Origin: an uncultured Propionivibrio sp.
Lineage (GTDB): Bacteria > Pseudomonadota > Gammaproteobacteria > Burkholderiales > Rhodocyclaceae
DNA length: 64,000 nt
Direction: 5' to 3'
NCBI GenBank assembly: GCA_937923255.1
Contig: CALAIL010000021.1
Span: 1-64,000, forward strand
The translations under genes were made by a program, and so were the position numbers. Shown here in pieces: positions 1 to 9,326 of the stretch (within the stretch, counting starts at the first letter, position 1; each line of letters starts with the position of its first letter). Below the pieces are notes generated by a model. The model was not told where the DNA came from. It saw only the letters and a list, made by a program, of their open reading frames with translations, and did no database searches.

Positions 1-118
1 GCCCCGAACCCCGCGTAAAACGGGCGTTTCCGGAGGGGCTGCCCGCCAGCCCAGTATTTACGGGGGTTTCCAGCCTACATGCCGGCAAATGCCCGGTTGA
101 CAAGGGCTACAGAAGCGG
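1..118. repeat. Spaced palindromic-box repeat array (cut by window edge)
   Basis: Boxes of the form CCC-(8-9 AT-rich bases)-GGG flanked by GAA(A)/TTTC arms alternate with GC-rich spacers such as the one around 31-46. The same box and spacer types recur near 1974-2375 and 27880-28470. No ORF with coding character is seen between 1 and 275. Confidence 0.75.
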
Positions 119-275
119 CTCGGCCGCTTTATGCACGGCAATGATCTCATCCACCGAGCCATTGCCCCCATCTCTACGCGCCACACTGTCCGCGATTCAC
201 GGCGCTCCGCCCGCGGGTTTAACGCTCCCGTTTTCCAGACAACAGGCCGCCGACGGCAGCCCCCGGCCGGTTTTT

Positions 276-584
276 CTACAATGCTCCGATTTTTCTCTGA
301 TTGGCGCGCAGTCGGGCGATTTCATCCTGCAAATCCAGAACCAGCGCCGCCAGTTCGGGCAATGCATCAAAATCGCGTTCCAGCGCCAGCAGCCGATGCA
401 CACGGCGAATTTCGCTGCCGCTAAAGCGCCAGGCGGCCGGGTTTTCACCGCTCGCCGGCAGCACGCCCGCCTGCACATGCAGCGCAATCCATTCGGCGGA
501 TACACCGCAGATCGCGGCAAATTCGGCGCTCTCTATCATCTGCTCGTCAATAATCACGGCAGAACAAATCTCCTGATGGTTCAT
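276..584 (-). CDS. cbpM: Chaperone modulator CbpM
   Basis: A 102-residue MerR-like helix-turn-helix protein of the CbpM family, which binds the J-domain of CbpA and inhibits its co-chaperone and DNA-binding activity. The sequence shows an N-terminal wHTH-like part (roughly 15-65, with the run EWIALHVQAGVL) and a C-terminal helix rich in Leu, Arg and Glu (about 75-100) ending the protein. Its ATG overlaps the cbpA stop codon by four bases (ATGA), so the two are translationally coupled. Length and context are typical. The assignment rests on family features plus position directly after cbpA. Confidence 0.88.
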   Translation of the reverse strand: MNHQEICSAVIIDEQMIESAEFAAICGVSAEWIALHVQAGVLPASGENPAAWRFSGSEIRRVHRLLALERDFDALPELAALVLDLQDEIARLRANQRKIGAL

Positions 585-1564
585 CGTGCTTGACTCCCGT
601 TTGTCTGGCCATCGTCGCTTCCCCAGCCTGCGCGGGGGTTGAACGGTAATTCGCGTGCCATCGTTTCATACAGGGATTTTGCCTGTGCGCTATCGGCTTC
701 AGGCAGCATGATCTGCAAATTCAGATAAAGATCCCCCGCCGGCTTGCCCGGAATGCCTTTGCCGGAAACCTTCATTACGCGGCCGCTTTGCGCGCCGGGC
801 GGGATCCGTACATTCACTTTTTGTCCAGCAGGCAGCGGGATGGTGATCGTTGCGCCCAGCGCCGCTTCCCAGGGCGCGAGCGGCAGGTCGAGGTGCACAT
901 CGCGGCCATTGACGCGGAAACGCGCATGCGGGTTGAAATTCACTTCAAGGTAAAGATCGCCCGCCGGCCCGCCACCAACGCCCGGCGACCCCTGACCCGC
1001 CAGCCGGATCATCTGGCCTGCGCGCACGCCCGCCGGAATTTTGACGTTGAGCGTCCGTTCCGCCAGCACGACGCGCCCATCGGCATCCCGCTGCGGCATA
1101 CGCAGGGTCAGCTGGCGCGTACTGCCCGCCCAGGCATCGTCGAGGTCGATGACGATGCGCGCATGGTGGTCTTCGCCGCGCCCACCAAACCCGCGCGCAG
1201 CGCGCTGTCCCGCCTGACGCCCTGCCCGGCCGAACATCTGCGCGAAGAATTCGCTGAAATCGGCGGCTTCGCCAGAAGCACCGCCCATCCCGGAAAACTC
1301 GAAACCCGTGTCCCAGCCGGGCGGCGGACGAAAATCCTGCCCGGCCTGCCGGCTTTGTCCGAGGCTGTCGTAAGCGGCGCGTTTTTCAGGGTCGGAGAGC
1401 ACGGCATAGGCTTCATTCACCTCCTTCATGCGCGCTTCGGCATCGGCTTCCTTGGAAACATCCGGGTGATACTTGCGCGCCAGCCGGCGATAACTCTTGC
1501 GGATTTCATCCTCCGTCGCCGTCCGCGCCACACCCAGCGTCTGATAGTAATCCTTGAACTCCAT
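581..1564 (-). CDS. cbpA: DnaJ-class curved DNA-binding co-chaperone CbpA
   Basis: 327 residues. The N-terminal J-domain (about 5-70) carries the HPD tripeptide in KYHPDVS, which stimulates DnaK ATPase. A Gly/Phe-rich linker follows (about 85-140, with repeated GRxGR and GF). Then come two DnaJ C-terminal beta domains without the Cys-rich zinc region, as in CbpA rather than DnaJ. The start at MEFKDYYQ is chosen because GGGGAG lies about six bases upstream; the reading frame stays open 29 codons further up but without coding character. It is a cytosolic/nucleoid stress co-chaperone, cotranscribed with cbpM. Confidence 0.95.
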   Translation of the reverse strand: MEFKDYYQTLGVARTATEDEIRKSYRRLARKYHPDVSKEADAEARMKEVNEAYAVLSDPEKRAAYDSLGQSRQAGQDFRPPPGWDTGFEFSGMGGASGEAADFSEFFAQMFGRAGRQAGQRAARGFGGRGEDHHARIVIDLDDAWAGSTRQLTLRMPQRDADGRVVLAERTLNVKIPAGVRAGQMIRLAGQGSPGVGGGPAGDLYLEVNFNPHARFRVNGRDVHLDLPLAPWEAALGATITIPLPAGQKVNVRIPPGAQSGRVMKVSGKGIPGKPAGDLYLNLQIMLPEADSAQAKSLYETMARELPFNPRAGWGSDDGQTNGSQAR

Positions 1565-1858
1565 GAATTTCTCCCCACACACGGGAAATCGAATCGTTAA
1601 AAATACGTATCCGTGCCGCATGCCGCTCGGCCTGCAAACACATCGCGGCATCCGCGCGCTGCGTGCTTGACGGCTCCGCGTCTCGGTACGGAATTGCCTA
1701 CCGGAGAATGATATACCCGCAGCCTTAATATGGCGTCGTTCAGGCCGATTGATGATCGATGCGCGGCCAGGCCCGCTAGCATTGGCAAGGGTTTCACCTT
1801 GCCGCGCACATTATGCTGCCCGCTGCCCGCCAAGCTGCCGCCTGGCACGGAACGCATA

Positions 1859-1972
1859 GAGTCAAATATCTAAAAATCGTCACCGCGTTGCGCCGCCTGG
1901 CCGTACGCCTTGTCCTGTCTACGGCGGCCCAGAAGTCCGCATCCTTTGGACGTTTCAGATAGGGCGGCGCTG
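1859..1972. repeat. Correia-like MITE remnant
   Basis: The block contains CGTTGCGCCGCC, a GCCGTACGCCTTGTCCTGTC core and a CGGCGG end. This parallels the internal part of the Correia-like elements at 18768, 51745 and 53349. A close sister copy lies at 24287-24402 and a shorter one at 59330-59375. No intact terminal inverted repeats are visible, so I call it a decayed copy. Confidence 0.6.
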
Positions 1973-1973
1973 A

Positions 1974-2375
1974 ATCCCGCGCCAATTGGGCGTTTGCCGG
2001 CAGGCAGTCTGGAGGTGCCCGTAAATAGTGGGCTTGCGGATAGGCCACCCGGAAACCCGCGTAAACACTGGGCTGGCGAGCAGCCCCTCCGGAAATGCCC
2101 GTTTTACGCGGGGTTCCGGGCAGGCCGTCAGCGGCTGTATGGGTCAGGCGCGAGCCTGTCGGCCGCAGCGGAGCGGAATGATCCGTCGGCCTATACTCCG
2201 CGTCTTTTGGGCGTTCCAGCCGAGCCGCTTCCGTAACCCTTGTCAATTGGGCATTTGCCGGTAGGCAGGCTGGGATCCCCCGTAAATAGTGGGCTTGCGG
2301 ATAGGCCATCCGGAAACCCGCGTAAACACTGGGCTGACGGTCAGCCCTTCCGGAAATGCCCGTTTTACGCGGGGT
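1974..2375. repeat. Spaced palindromic-box repeat field
   Basis: Alternating boxes (for example the CCCGTAAATAGTGGGC and CCGCGTAAACACTGGGC types) and GC-rich spacers repeat with a period near 37-40 bases. A block near 2010-2120 is nearly duplicated at 2255-2375. Open frames across it are translations of repeats, not genes. The rest of 1565-2500 contains no gene I can support. Confidence 0.8.
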
Positions 2376-2502
2376 TCGGGCCTGCGCTCCGTCACTGCCG
2401 GCGCCTGCCTGCAGTGCGCGTTAAGCGCGACGGGTTGAACATCTGCGGCGGCGCGCCTTGCTGAGCTTTTTTATCTATTCAACCCTCTTCACCAGGCATA
2501 CG

Positions 2503-2530
2503 AAAAAGCCCTCCGGAAAATCCGGAGGGC
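2503..2530 (-). terminator. Rho-independent terminator of the TRAP operon
   Basis: A perfect 10-bp stem (GCCCTCCGGA/TCCGGAGGGC) with a 3-base loop is followed on the minus strand by a run of five T (A run at 2503-2507). It sits 40 bases past the dctP stop codon. Confidence 0.88.
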
Positions 2531-2569
2531 TGGGTGAAAACCGCCTACTTACAGGGCTATCCAGGCGCG

Positions 2570-3562
2570 CTACTTCGCATCACGAAGCGCGTCGATCGCC
2601 TTGATGATGTCTTCGCCGCCAAACTTGTCGGTGAAGGTCTTGCGCCCCGGTTTGGTGACTTCGAGGAAAGGCGCGGGATCCACCGTTTCAATGACCTGCA
2701 TGCCGGCCTTTTTAACATCGGCAACGATTTTCGCCATGTTGTCGTTATTGAGCTGACGCTGGTATTGCCCGGCCTCGCGGGCCGCTTCGATGATCGCCTT
2801 CTGGTTTTCGGGCGATAGCGAGTCAAACTTCTTCTTGTTCATCACGACGATCAGCGGGCTGTAGGCATGGTTGGTCAGACTCAGGTGCTTTTGCACTTCG
2901 TAGAGTTTGGCTGACCAGAGTACGCCCAGCGGGTGTTCCTGCGCATCGACGGTTTTCATTTCCAGCGCCGTGTACAGCTCGGCCACCGGCATCGGCACCG
3001 GATTGGCGCCCATGAGCTTGAACGCTTCGATATGCGCCGGACTGCCCGTCGTGCGCACTTTCAGACCTTTGACATCCGCGGGAGTTTTGACGGCATGCTT
3101 GTTGTTGGTCAGCTCGCGCCAGCCATTGTCCCAATAGGCCAGACCTTTCATGTCGAAAGCTTCCATCTTGTCGAGGAGATCCTGGCCAATTTTGCCGTCC
3201 AGCGTGCGGTAGGCGTGTGCCGTGTCCTTGAAGATGAAGGGAATGTCGAGCACGCCCAATAGCGGCACAAGGCCGCTGTAATTGCCTGAGCCGGAGACGA
3301 TCATGTCAATGGTACCGCCGCGCACGCCGCTGATTGCCGCGTCAAACTTGCCGAGCGAGCTGTCGGGAAAGACCTTCAGGTCGAGCGCGCCCTTGGTCTT
3401 GGCTTTGAGCAGTTCATTGAATTTCTGGCCGGCTTTGAACTGGGTGTCGGCACGCGGCGCTTCGGAAGCAAAGCGCAGTGTTTCGGCCTGCGCCGCTCCC
3501 AGCGCACCGGCAAAGAGCGCGGTGGACATCAGTGAAACAAGGGCGAGTTTCTTCAGTTTCAT
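2570..3562 (-). CDS. dctP: TRAP transporter substrate-binding protein DctP
   Basis: A 330-residue periplasmic solute receptor with a cleavable signal peptide (basic MKLKK, hydrophobic core, AQA-E cleavage near 24). The fold signature of DctP/TAXI-class receptors is visible: the ELYTALEMKTVDAQE segment near 205-220 and GLKVRTTGSP with the carboxylate-binding Arg near 165-175. The start is set by AGGAGG about seven bases upstream of MKLKK. It is the last gene of the yiaL-to-dctP operon. A small inverted repeat (ACATGCG/CGCATGT, 3632-3647) lies in the gap after dctM. The neighbours point to a sugar acid as ligand, by inference. Confidence 0.93.
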   Translation of the reverse strand: MKLKKLALVSLMSTALFAGALGAAQAETLRFASEAPRADTQFKAGQKFNELLKAKTKGALDLKVFPDSSLGKFDAAISGVRGGTIDMIVSGSGNYSGLVPLLGVLDIPFIFKDTAHAYRTLDGKIGQDLLDKMEAFDMKGLAYWDNGWRELTNNKHAVKTPADVKGLKVRTTGSPAHIEAFKLMGANPVPMPVAELYTALEMKTVDAQEHPLGVLWSAKLYEVQKHLSLTNHAYSPLIVVMNKKKFDSLSPENQKAIIEAAREAGQYQRQLNNDNMAKIVADVKKAGMQVIETVDPAPFLEVTKPGRKTFTDKFGGEDIIKAIDALRDAK

Positions 3563-3658
3563 AAAGGATCCTCCTGGTAAAAAATGGTGATGCACACATT
3601 ACGCATATACCGGCTCAAACCGGCCGGCCAAACATGCGACCGCATGTCAATCAGGCGC

Positions 3659-4936
3659 TCATGAAATCCACCGCAGCGGAGCCAAGATTAGCTGCGGGAA
3701 TATGGTCATCAGCACCAGTAATCCAAGCATGCTCAAAAGATAAGGCAGCACGCCCTTGACGCACTCTTCAAACGGCAGACGGGAAACGCCGGCAATGACA
3801 TTCAGCACATTGCCAACCGGCGGCGTAATCAACCCGATCGAGCAGTTCAGGATGAACAGCACGCCGAAATAGACGGGGTCGATTCCCGCATCGACGATCA
3901 GCGGCATCAGCACCGGCACGAGGATCAGCACGGTGGGCGTCAAATCCATCACCATACCGACCACCATAATGAACACCATAATCGCCAGCATCAGCAGCAC
4001 CGGCGAACCGACCAGCGGCTGCATCATCGCAACGACCATGTCCGGCAATTCAGCCAGCGTAATGAGGAAAGCGGAAATCGCCGAGGCCGCCACCAGCAGC
4101 ATCACGACCGCCGTCGTTTCGGCCGCAGAAAACAACACTTCGAACAGATCGCTGAACTTCATTTCCCGGTAAATGAAAAGCGCGATAAACAAAGCATAGA
4201 TCGCGGCGATGGCGCCCGCTTCCGTCGGCGTGAACATCCCGCTGCGGAAACCGCCCACAATGAGTACGGGCAGCATCAGCGCCCAAAGGCCTTCCTTGAC
4301 CGAACGCCAGACTTCGCTCGAAGCGCTTTTCTCACTCACCGCCGTCCCGACCGCACGCGACTGCCACCACCAGACGAACGAAAGCACCGCCCCCATCAGA
4401 ATCCCCGGAGCAATGCCGGCAAGAAAGAGCTTGGAAATCGAAACGCCGCTCGCCACGCCAAAAATAATGAACGGAATCGAAGGCGGAATAATCGGCGCGA
4501 TGATGCCGCCTGTTGCGATCAACCCGGCCGATCGACCGGGCGCATAACCGACCTTTGCCATCATCGGCAGCAGCACCATCCCCAGCGCCGCGGTATCGGC
4601 GGCGGCCGAACCGGAAAGGCTGGCCATCAAAACCGAAGCGATGATCGCCACATACCCCAGTCCGCCCCGCTTATGGCCTACCAGTTTGAGCGGCAGATCG
4701 ACGATGCGCTTGGAAATGCCACCCGCGTTCATCACTTCGCCTGCAAGCACAAAGAACGGGATGGCAAGCAGCGGAAAGCTGTCGGCGCCATGGATCAGGT
4801 TCTGCGCCATGATCTGGATATCGAACATATCCAGATGCACCATCAACGCCAGGCCGCATAACAAAAGAGAGAAAGCGACGGGAACACCGATGATGATGCA
4901 GCCTAAGAGACTGGCCAGAAAAATAAAAACCGTCAT
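3659..4936 (-). CDS. dctM: TRAP transporter large permease DctM
   Basis: A 425-residue inner-membrane protein with about 12 hydrophobic helices. It is the Na+-coupled transport subunit of a tripartite ATP-independent periplasmic transporter. Family features include the ITPPVGNVLNVIAG stretch near 375-388 and the conserved PxIPPSIPFIIFG segment near 150-165. It overlaps dctQ by four bases (ATGA) and is followed 96 bases later by dctP, so the order is Q-M-P. Length is normal for DctM. Confidence 0.95.
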   Translation of the reverse strand: MTVFIFLASLLGCIIIGVPVAFSLLLCGLALMVHLDMFDIQIMAQNLIHGADSFPLLAIPFFVLAGEVMNAGGISKRIVDLPLKLVGHKRGGLGYVAIIASVLMASLSGSAAADTAALGMVLLPMMAKVGYAPGRSAGLIATGGIIAPIIPPSIPFIIFGVASGVSISKLFLAGIAPGILMGAVLSFVWWWQSRAVGTAVSEKSASSEVWRSVKEGLWALMLPVLIVGGFRSGMFTPTEAGAIAAIYALFIALFIYREMKFSDLFEVLFSAAETTAVVMLLVAASAISAFLITLAELPDMVVAMMQPLVGSPVLLMLAIMVFIMVVGMVMDLTPTVLILVPVLMPLIVDAGIDPVYFGVLFILNCSIGLITPPVGNVLNVIAGVSRLPFEECVKGVLPYLLSMLGLLVLMTIFPQLILAPLRWIS

Positions 4937-5415
4937 GGGGCCGCCCCTTCTTCAACATGTGTCGTCATATTTCGCCACAAGCGGACGAGCAGTGCGATGC
5001 CGACACACACACTGAAGGGGATTCCGGAAAAATACAGCACGCTGGCGGGAATACCGCTGACCGGAAGGTAATTGGCCGTATTGAGCAGCGTCAAACGCCA
5101 GCAACCGACGGCGATCATTATGCAGCAGGCGAGCATGCCCACATTCCCCGCAATTGAAACCAGACGTTTGAGCGTCGGGGGAAAACGGTTCAGAAAAGTA
5201 TCTACGCGCACATGCCGCCCCCGGACAAAGGCGGAAATAGCCCCCAGAAAAGTTAGCCAGACAAAGAGGTAGCGGCCGATTTCTTCCGTCATCGTCAGGT
5301 TCGAATTGAACCCGTAGCGCAGAACGACGTTCAGGAAAACGAGTATCGTCATGGCCGCAATGATGAGTACCATGATCCAGCGCAACAGCCGCTCGGCGGC
5401 ATTTAATATCGGCAT
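4933..5415 (-). CDS. dctQ: TRAP transporter small permease DctQ
   Basis: About 160 residues with four predicted transmembrane helices and the DctQ hallmark WLTFLGAISAFVRGRHVRVD around 65-85. It partners DctM in the inner membrane. A GGAG lies eight bases before the ATG at 5415 and only two bases before an alternative ATG at 5421, so I prefer 5415. The frame is open further upstream (to 5490) without a ribosome site. It ends overlapping dctM. Confidence 0.92.
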   Translation of the reverse strand: MPILNAAERLLRWIMVLIIAAMTILVFLNVVLRYGFNSNLTMTEEIGRYLFVWLTFLGAISAFVRGRHVRVDTFLNRFPPTLKRLVSIAGNVGMLACCIMIAVGCWRLTLLNTANYLPVSGIPASVLYFSGIPFSVCVGIALLVRLWRNMTTHVEEGAAP

Positions 5416-5580
5416 ATCCATTACTCCATTCCGTGCAACGTATCGAATGCCGGTAAATATGCGGCTAAGCAGCAAGCCCCATTCCGGCATTCGACGATAG
5501 CGCGCAGCCTGGTACCGCTACGGGCGTTTTCCTGAAACACAGTCCGACGGCCGCGCCCTGACCGGACGCGGCGGCGGCAT

Positions 5581-6624
5581 TCATGCAAACGACAACTGAA
5601 CCTTCAATTGTGTCGAACGGTCACGCGCGATCTGGAAGGCTTCGGCAATCCGTTCCATCGGCAGCGTTTGGGTAATGATCGGCTTGACATCGATGCGCCG
5701 TTCACGGATCAAGGCAGCCGCCACCGCGTACTCTTTGTGGAAGCGTTGCGAGCCAACCAGCCGAATCTCCTTGCCGACCAGAGCATTGACAGGCAGATCC
5801 GCGCCGCCCGAAATACCGACCTGGACGATCGTACCGCGCGGACGAACCACTGGGAAAGCCTGCTTGAGCACGGCGCCAACGCCCGTGCATTCAAAGGCCA
5901 CGTCAAAATAGCCCTTTTCGGCCGCGTAATCGTGCATCAGCCGATCCGGCTCTTTGGCCGAATTGATCACCGCTGTCGCGCCCATTGCCAGCGCCGCATT
6001 GAGCGGGGCTTGCGAAATATCCATGGCAATGATTTCCTGCGCACCCGCAACGCGCGCCGCCCCAATGAGCAGTGCGCCGATCGGCCCCGCTCCCGTCACC
6101 AGTATGCGCCGCCCCATCAGGTTTCCGGCCTGATTGAGCGCATGGACGCAAACGGCCAGCGGCTCGGCGCAAGCGGCTTCACCGAGAGAAACCTGATCCC
6201 CGACCAGTTCGCACTGATAGTCTTCGGCGACCAGACGATCGCGAAAGGCGCCGTCCGTATGGGGCGTCAGCATGGCGCTGCCAAAAAAGCGCATGTTCAG
6301 GCAATGCTGCTGTTCGCCGGACAAGCAGAATTTGCAGGTATTGCAGGGACGGCTTGGGCTGAGGGCGACGCGATCGCCCGGACGCACGCGCGTTACCTTA
6401 TCGCCCACGGCTTCTACCGTACCAGCGACTTCATGACCGAGGATGATCGGCGCCGTCACGCGAATAGTGCCGATGCCGCCTTCCCAATAGTAGTGAATAT
6501 CGGAGCCGCAAATGCCTCCAGCTCCCACCCTGACAAGCACCTGGTGCGGCCCCACATCGCCGACCGGTCGGGTTTCAATACGCACATCTTCTTGTTTGTA
6601 AAGCACACACGCGCGTGTTTCCAT
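5581..6624 (-). CDS. idnD: L-idonate 5-dehydrogenase-like zinc dehydrogenase
   Basis: A 347-residue medium-chain dehydrogenase. The catalytic zinc site is in GGICGSDIHYYWEGG and GHEVAG. A four-Cys structural zinc loop is in PCNTCKFCLSGEQQHC, and the Rossmann motif is VTGAGPIG. The stretches MRFFGSAM and AEKGYFDVAFE match E. coli IdnD closely, which oxidises L-idonate to 5-keto-D-gluconate with NAD(P). The actual substrate here could be a related sugar acid. I take METRACVL at 6624, preceded by GGGGA, over the ATG at 6636, which has no ribosome site. It lies in the operon between dlgD-like and dctQ. Confidence 0.85.
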   Translation of the reverse strand: METRACVLYKQEDVRIETRPVGDVGPHQVLVRVGAGGICGSDIHYYWEGGIGTIRVTAPIILGHEVAGTVEAVGDKVTRVRPGDRVALSPSRPCNTCKFCLSGEQQHCLNMRFFGSAMLTPHTDGAFRDRLVAEDYQCELVGDQVSLGEAACAEPLAVCVHALNQAGNLMGRRILVTGAGPIGALLIGAARVAGAQEIIAMDISQAPLNAALAMGATAVINSAKEPDRLMHDYAAEKGYFDVAFECTGVGAVLKQAFPVVRPRGTIVQVGISGGADLPVNALVGKEIRLVGSQRFHKEYAVAAALIRERRIDVKPIITQTLPMERIAEAFQIARDRSTQLKVQLSFA

Positions 6625-6663
6625 GTTTTTCCCCATTAAAAAGTCAAACCAACTATCCAGAAT

Positions 6664-7665
6664 CTAGAGCAATTTGATTTTTTCCCAGACGGCATCGTCA
6701 ATAGGAATGCCGTTCGCCCTATTGGCGCGCCGTATCGCCAATGAACTCTCGCCGGGATAACGCACCGGCTGCGCCGGGTCGACAGGCGTTGAACCATGCA
6801 GGTCATCGAGCACGGCTTTGACCGCCGACGACAGAAAATCATCGCCCGCGATCCGCATCGCATCCATCGCAATAAAGACTTGCGACATGCCATATTCTTC
6901 GCCAAGCTGGCCGACGCCGACGGTTGGGCGCCCGCCCGACAGTACGGCGGCCACCAGATCCAGCACGATGGACAGCGCCGACCCTTTCCAATAACCGATC
7001 GGCAGTACGCGCCAGGTCTTGGCGATTTCAGCGGGGTCACAGGAAAGCTGGCCTTGTGCGTCGTACCCCCCGGGCACGGGCAACAACTGGCCCTTCATCG
7101 CCTTGCTTTCCATCTGGCCATAGGAAAACTGCGCCATCGCCATATCGACAACGATATGGCCGTCCTTATGCGGCACAGCCATCACAAAAGGGTTATTGCC
7201 GATGCGTCGATCCATGGCCCCCCAGGCCGGCATATTCGGCTGCGTGTTGGTCCAGCAGATGCCGATGCATCCCGCTTCAGCCGCCTGCCAGCCATAACTG
7301 CCGCCACGCAGCCAATGGTTGGTATTCGCCAGACCAACGCCGCCGATACCGTGCATGCGCGCCAGTTCGATGGCACGATCCATCGACAATTTGGCATTGA
7401 CATTGCCCAGGCCGAGGTGGCCATCCCAACGCTCGAAAGCGCCCAGACTTTCCACCTTCGCCGGCTTGGCGTTGAGCTTGATATAGCCTTTGTCGATATA
7501 TTCGACAACACGCGGGAAACGGTTGACGCCGTGCGAATACACGCCATCGCACGTCGTTTCCGCCATCAGCTGCGCCGACAGGTCGGCAGTCGCCTCATCA
7601 CAGCCTTTTTTGACCAGAACGCGCTTGAACTCGTTTTTCAGCGTTTCAAAGCTAACCCGCGGCAT
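6664..7665 (-). CDS. dlgD: 2,3-diketo-L-gulonate reductase-like (malate/L-lactate DH family)
   Basis: A 333-residue NAD(P)H-dependent dehydrogenase of the LDH2/MDH2 family. GVYSHGVNRFPR (near 40-52) holds the catalytic His. NHWLRGGSYGWQAAEAG and IGICWTNTQP also match the E. coli YiaK/DlgD sequence as I know it. DlgD reduces 2,3-diketo-L-gulonate to 3-keto-L-gulonate. In E. coli yiaK also sits beside yiaL and a TRAP transporter (yiaMNO), so gene content is conserved although the order differs. AGGAGGG before MPRVSF fixes the start. Exact substrate is inferred. Confidence 0.82.
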   Translation of the reverse strand: MPRVSFETLKNEFKRVLVKKGCDEATADLSAQLMAETTCDGVYSHGVNRFPRVVEYIDKGYIKLNAKPAKVESLGAFERWDGHLGLGNVNAKLSMDRAIELARMHGIGGVGLANTNHWLRGGSYGWQAAEAGCIGICWTNTQPNMPAWGAMDRRIGNNPFVMAVPHKDGHIVVDMAMAQFSYGQMESKAMKGQLLPVPGGYDAQGQLSCDPAEIAKTWRVLPIGYWKGSALSIVLDLVAAVLSGGRPTVGVGQLGEEYGMSQVFIAMDAMRIAGDDFLSSAVKAVLDDLHGSTPVDPAQPVRYPGESSLAIRRANRANGIPIDDAVWEKIKLL

Positions 7666-7785
7666 TTGGTTTCCCTCCTGGTTGATACATTTGATCCGGC
7701 CACGCTGCCGCATCGGATATTACCTCACCTGCCCGCCTCCCGACACGCTCATGCAAGCCGCACGTTCAACAGTCAACGCCGTCGT

Positions 7786-8778
7786 TCAATAGCCGTTCTG
7801 TCGGCGATACGCTTTCAGCACCTCATCAGCGACCCAAGTCGAACGTACAGCGCTTTCGACATCGCCCGGACACGTGGCCTCGCCATTGAGATCATCGACG
7901 ATGCTCTGAATGAACGGCTGCTGTACGTGCTGCGGATTGGGAATATCGGCCTCGACGCAGCCTTCGGCCGTAATCAGTTTGAGCGGCTTGTCGGAAAAAA
8001 ACTCAAATACGATGCGCCCGCGCGTGCCAACGATCTCCACATTGTCTTCACCATGATCGCAGACGTAGCACCACGAGCCATAGCCCTGCACACCGCTGGC
8101 ATGGCGCCAAACCGCCGTCACCGTATCCTCGACATCGTATAGGCCGGCATGATTGCCGGCGATACCGTGCACTTCCTCAATAGCGCCAAACAGGAAATCA
8201 AAAATATCGAGTTCATGAATCCCCATATCGAGAAATTTACCGCCGCCGGCAATCTCCGGTTTCAGCCGCCATGGCAATGTAGCGCGCGCGAGATCTTCCG
8301 GCGCGGGCTTCTGGTGTTGCACGGCGCGTATGCATAGGGGTTGGCCGATTGCACCACTGTCGATCCATGCCTTGACTTTCAGGAAACGCGGCATGGCACG
8401 ACGATAAAACGCAACGAACAGGCGCACGCCTTGTTGAGCGCAAATATCGACAATTTCGCGGCACTCTCCGAAACGCATCGCCATCGGTTTTTCAACATAA
8501 ACGTGCTTGCCCGCCCGTGCCGCCTGCAAGGCCAGGGGTTTATGCGAAGACGGCGGCGTGGCGACATAAACGGCGTCGATCTCCGGGTTGGCCAACAGCG
8601 CCTCTGTTGATGCATAAGCATTCGGCACGCCATGCCGCTGTGCAAACGACTGCGTCATCGCCATGTCAGCGCTGGTCACGCCCAGCAGCGCCGAATTTTT
8701 TGATTTATAAAACCCAGGCCCGCTCTTGACTTCAGCCACAGCGCCGCAACCAATCATCCCCCAGCGAATCACGGACAT
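7786..8778 (-). CDS. Gfo/Idh/MocA family oxidoreductase
   Basis: 330 residues. The N-terminal Rossmann fold (about 1-120) starts WGMIGCGAVAE and contains the EKPMA motif near 97-101 typical of this family. The C-terminal alpha/beta domain has a GGGKFLDMGIHELDIF segment with the usual catalytic His/Asp. Family members oxidise or reduce cyclic sugars, inositols and sugar acids with NAD(P). A GGGAGG precedes the ATG. It follows yiaL by one base, so the two are co-translated or nearly so. It is an extra member compared with the E. coli yia operon; its substrate cannot be named. Confidence 0.85.
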   Translation of the reverse strand: MSVIRWGMIGCGAVAEVKSGPGFYKSKNSALLGVTSADMAMTQSFAQRHGVPNAYASTEALLANPEIDAVYVATPPSSHKPLALQAARAGKHVYVEKPMAMRFGECREIVDICAQQGVRLFVAFYRRAMPRFLKVKAWIDSGAIGQPLCIRAVQHQKPAPEDLARATLPWRLKPEIAGGGKFLDMGIHELDIFDFLFGAIEEVHGIAGNHAGLYDVEDTVTAVWRHASGVQGYGSWCYVCDHGEDNVEIVGTRGRIVFEFFSDKPLKLITAEGCVEADIPNPQHVQQPFIQSIVDDLNGEATCPGDVESAVRSTWVADEVLKAYRRQNGY

Positions 8779-8779
8779 A

Positions 8780-9259
8780 TCAGCCTCCCGCCAGCAGCGA
8801 AACCTTGACTTTTATGACAACCTTGCGGATTGCTTCAGGCTGGTCAGCGGCACAACCGGGACGATGCACATCGCTCGGCATAAAAATGGCAAAACAGCCC
8901 GGCATCATGGACAACGTCGATTCATTTTCCACACCGGAATAGAACAGAAGATCACGCTCGGCAAGAAAGTTCTCGGCAACCGTATTTTTACCGCTATCGG
9001 GCACTACGCCGATATTTTCTCGACCGGACACCAGAAACTGCACATCGATATACTGCCGATGCACCTCAGGCCGTGTTTCGCAGAAAATCTTGGTCGTCAT
9101 ATCGATGACCTGTACGTAGATATCTTTGCCCTGCAGATCGTAATTACCCGCGGGCAGGCGGGTGAAATCGGTCTTTTTCAAGTGCTCAATGGCGAGCTTC
9201 AAAGGCTGCGGGAGCCAGGAAAAAGTTTTCTCAAAATCATTGATGTGTCCAAAAATCAT
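8780..9259 (-). CDS. yiaL: YhcH/YjgK/YiaL family sugar-acid protein
   Basis: A 159-residue cupin-like protein of the YhcH/YjgK/YiaL (DUF386) family, several of whose members lie in sugar-acid or sialic-acid operons. Visible family features are HRQYIDVQFLVSGREN (about 74-89) and a C-terminal FMPSDVHRPG (about 128-137) with the metal-binding His. AGGAG precedes MIFGHIND at 9259. It is the first gene of the seven-gene operon that ends at 2570. Possible promoter elements are listed separately just upstream. Biochemical role of the family is not firmly settled; a sugar mutarotase/isomerase role is plausible. Confidence 0.82.
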   Translation of the reverse strand: MIFGHINDFEKTFSWLPQPLKLAIEHLKKTDFTRLPAGNYDLQGKDIYVQVIDMTTKIFCETRPEVHRQYIDVQFLVSGRENIGVVPDSGKNTVAENFLAERDLLFYSGVENESTLSMMPGCFAIFMPSDVHRPGCAADQPEAIRKVVIKVKVSLLAGG

Positions 9260-9326
9260 GAGCTTCTCCTTGATGTACAACAGCCTTCATGATTAACGAC
9301 GGTTCGTTTTCGGCACAGCCTATCGG

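Noticed and set aside
788-1600. 270-residue plus-strand ORF opposite cbpA
   Set aside because: Shadow frame of cbpA in GC-rich sequence; no family pattern.
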